Below, in pieces: positions 60,562 to 64,000 of a stretch of DNA of 64,000 nt. The position numbers and the translations under genes were made by a program. The notes under the pieces were generated by a model that did not search any database, was not told the origin of the DNA, and was given only the letters and a program-made list of their open reading frames with translations. Every line of letters starts with the position of its first letter. The stretch's first letter is position 1. The stretch comes from Pseudomonadota bacterium (GTDB lineage: Bacteria > Pseudomonadota > Alphaproteobacteria > Reyranellales > Reyranellaceae), in assembly GCA_018242505.1 (NCBI GenBank), contig JAFEBU010000038.1, positions 243,607-307,606 on the forward strand, read 5' to 3'.

Positions 60562-60938
60562 TGGTTCACCTGTCGCAGGCTGCCGATGCCGAGGCTTCCG
60601 TCGCCCGGCGCGGTGTCGGCGGCGGCGCTGCCGCCATGCTCTGCCTCGGTCTCGATGGCGGTAACCGAGCCCTCGGTGAACAGGTAGGTCTTGAGGTGCC
60701 GGGCCAGGACCGTATCGCGGCGGCGCAGCCATTCGAGCACCATCGATGCGTGCTCTTTCTCCTCGTCGCGATTGTGCTCGAGGATGGCGCGCAACTCCGG
60801 ATCGGCAGCAGCCTTGGCGCGCTGGTTGTACCAGTCGACAGCCTCCAGCTCCTCCATCACCGAGACGATGGCGCGATGCGTATCGATGACGTCATCGCCG
60901 AGCTTGTCCGGATCCTCATGCAGTGCTTCGCTTGACAT
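60558..60938 (-). CDS. encFtn: Encapsulated ferritin (EncFtn), cargo of the encapsulin
   Basis: 126 residues. The two-helix ferritin-like domain is DDVIDTHRAIVSVMEELEAVDWYNQRAKAAADPELRAILEHNRDEEKEHASMVLEWLRRRD with ferroxidase-type Glu/His residues (E in EELEAVDW, E and H in EEKEHA). The protein ends, after a flexible linker, in GDGSLGIGSLRQVNQ, a recognisable encapsulin targeting peptide (GSLGIGSLR core). The Rhodospirillum rubrum homologue forms a decameric ferroxidase that stores iron only inside its encapsulin. It is the first gene of the two-gene operon. Confidence 0.95.
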   Translation of the reverse strand: MSSEALHEDPDKLGDDVIDTHRAIVSVMEELEAVDWYNQRAKAAADPELRAILEHNRDEEKEHASMVLEWLRRRDTVLARHLKTYLFTEGSVTAIETEAEHGGSAAADTAPGDGSLGIGSLRQVNQ

Positions 60939-61035
60939 GCCGTACGCCCCCTCCTGCGGACGAACGCGCGGTCCGGCCGTCGCCCGCTTTAACGTGAATC
61001 AAGCCGCAAAGTTCCTGCGTCGCAACGATGCGGCG

Positions 61036-61770
61036 TCAGTCCTCCGGCGGCACAAACATATAGCCCGCGCCACGCACTGTACGGATGGAGGTGGGGCGGG
61101 CGGGGTCCGATTCGATCTTGCGCCGGATGCGCAGGATGCGGATATCGATGGCGCGGTCGAACGCCTCCATTTCGCGATGACTCGTGGTTTCGAGCAGCCA
61201 GTCGCGGCTGAGGGGCCGGTTGGGATTTTCAGCGAAGAGTTTCAGGAGCTCGAACTCGCCCGCGCGCAGCGGGACGTCCTCGCCCGAAAGCGCCGTCATA
61301 CGCCGCGTCCTGAGATCGAGCAGGCACTTCCCCATACGTATCCGCGCACCGGGAGTCGCCGCCTCGGCACCGCCGGCGCGGCGGAGGACCGCTTTCATGC
61401 GCGCCAGCAGCGCGCGCGCCTCGTACGGTTTGGCGATGTAGTCGTCGGCGCCGGTCTCGAGGCCGACCACCTGGTCGACAGTGTCGCTGGCGGCCGTGAG
61501 CATGATGATGCCTACGCGCCGGCTGCGTTCGCGCAGGAAGCGCGCCAGCGCAAACCCGTCTTCGCCGCCAGGCAGCCGCAAATCGAGCAGCACCAGCGCG
61601 GGAGGATCTTTTTCAACGAGTTTCCGCAGAGCGATCCCAGAGTCGACTCCCGACGGACGGAAGCCGTTCTCACCGAGGAAATCGATAAGGGTTTCACGTT
61701 GAAACTGCTCATCCTCCACGATGATGATGTGAGGGCGCGTGTCTTTAGGGCGGATAGCCATGTTTGCCAT
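61036..61770 (-). CDS. OmpR/PhoB-family response regulator
   Basis: 244 residues. Receiver domain: IIIVEDEQFQRETLIDFL, the phospho-acceptor Asp in LVLLDLRLPGGEDG, IIMLTAASD and DDYIAKPYEARALLARM. Winged-helix output domain: LSGEDVPLRAGEFELLKLFAENPNRPLSRDWLLE, AIDIRILRIRRKIESDPARPTSIRTVRGAGYMFVP. ATG 61770 is chosen; 61761 is also possible. The likely partner kinase is the one starting at 62382, with a small membrane protein gene in between. Confidence 0.92.
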   Translation of the reverse strand: MANMAIRPKDTRPHIIIVEDEQFQRETLIDFLGENGFRPSGVDSGIALRKLVEKDPPALVLLDLRLPGGEDGFALARFLRERSRRVGIIMLTAASDTVDQVVGLETGADDYIAKPYEARALLARMKAVLRRAGGAEAATPGARIRMGKCLLDLRTRRMTALSGEDVPLRAGEFELLKLFAENPNRPLSRDWLLETTSHREMEAFDRAIDIRILRIRRKIESDPARPTSIRTVRGAGYMFVPPED

Positions 61771-61909
61771 CCTGCCGCCCGATTCGGCCGACCTCAAGCA
61801 CCTCAGACGACGCCCCGGGAAGGGGCGCCGTCCGAGCACGAGCGCGGCAAGAATAAATGCCGGCCGTGGGCGTCGGGGGGTATGTGAACCGACGCCGTAA
61901 ACGTCGGAC

Positions 61910-62179
61910 TCAACGCTTACAGTCGGCCAATACGGCGCCCGTAACGAAGCCCGAATAATTGAGACAGGCCGACACCGGGTCGGCCGGTGCAGCGACCGGT
62001 GCGGCAGCCGGTGCTCTGCTGGCAGCGGAGCGCACAATCGGCGATGAATGCGAACCATCATCGCCGGGCTGGCTCCACAGCAGCGAGCCGACGAGGCCGG
62101 CGCTGAGCAAGATCAAGGCGAGACTCAGGAAGACGAAGACGTCTTCGACCAAGGGATGCATGAGCAGACGTACGACCAT
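61910..62179 (-). CDS. Small membrane protein, function unknown
   Basis: 89 residues from ATG 62179, which has GGGAGG five bases upstream. One hydrophobic helix (VFVFLSLALILLSAGLVGSLLW) is followed by a periplasmic tail rich in Ala/Pro/Ser that ends DPVSACLNYSGFVTGAVLADCKR, with two cysteines that could form a disulfide. It lies between the response regulator and the histidine kinase gene. No family recognised. Confidence 0.65.
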   Translation of the reverse strand: MVVRLLMHPLVEDVFVFLSLALILLSAGLVGSLLWSQPGDDGSHSSPIVRSAASRAPAAAPVAAPADPVSACLNYSGFVTGAVLADCKR

Positions 62180-62330
62180 CGTTGCCTCCCTTCTTGATGA
62201 GCCATTGGCCCGAGCGACGAGCCATCGACGAAGCGAAGGGTAGGGAGCCGAACGTTTCCCTGTCATTGCGGCGTGGCGCGAATTGGTTTCGCGTGTTGCA
62301 CAAAGGGTCACGATAGTGAGTCGCCAATGA

Positions 62331-64000
<1,670 letters not shown>

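Overview
The window is GC-rich chromosomal DNA from an alphaproteobacterium. The evidence is gene content and order: a near-complete system I cytochrome c maturation operon, coaE-dnaQ, hrcA facing rph-rdgB-hemW, a Tim44-like gene next to mltA, a DUF3576 lipoprotein gene before leuS and holA, and an encapsulin with encapsulated ferritin of the Rhodospirillum type. A Rhodospirillales- or Reyranella-like host fits, but the genus cannot be fixed from sequence alone. Genes are tightly packed with many 1-4 nt stop/start overlaps. I see no tRNA, rRNA, CRISPR array, prophage or intact insertion sequence.

Layout. 1-6 kb: end of a quinone oxidoreductase gene, coaE, dnaQ, two minus-strand enzymes, a small membrane protein, a non-coding stretch bounded by two strong hairpins, an NTF2-like gene and a decayed endonuclease fragment. 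6.5-15.1 kb (minus): ccmABC-[SGNH gene]-ccmDEF-dsbE-ccmH-ccmI, the whole haem delivery and ligation machinery, with an SGNH hydrolase gene spliced in between ccmC and ccmD. 15.4-30.1 kb: a divergent locus. The minus arm has four glycosyltransferases, a histidine phosphatase, a polysaccharide-deacetylase-like protein, a small membrane protein and an oligopeptide-type ABC importer (fused ATPases plus two permeases, no binding protein). The plus arm has a 905-aa ABC exporter-like protein whose ATPase motifs are all degenerate, a stand-alone cyclic-nucleotide-binding protein and a methyltransferase. 30.1-31.1 kb: a scar made of an IS481-type transposase fragment joined to a frameshifted cysA fragment.

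31.2-40.2 kb: housekeeping and accessory enzymes (xth, a zinc peptidase, dienelactone hydrolase, nucleoside hydrolase, FAH-family protein, YkuD transpeptidase-like protein, Hsp70-like protein) and hrcA. 40.2-44.5 kb: rph-rdgB-hemW, a solute-binding protein and hspQ. 44.7-53.6 kb: a coupled metallo-hydrolase/methyltransferase/class III cyclase set, a Tim44-like gene, mltA, and lutABC with a methyltransferase. 53.6-60.9 kb: a porin, DUF3576-leuS-holA, and the encapsulin iron-storage pair. 61.0-64.0 kb: an OmpR-type regulator, a small membrane protein and a histidine kinase that runs off the window.

The most interesting points are the apparently ATPase-dead ABC protein with internally duplicated inserts in the glycan locus, and two families of short dispersed palindromic repeats. 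One copy of each family lies in frame at the N-terminus of a core gene (ccmH and probably hemW). In ccmH it adjoins a 57-bp triplication.
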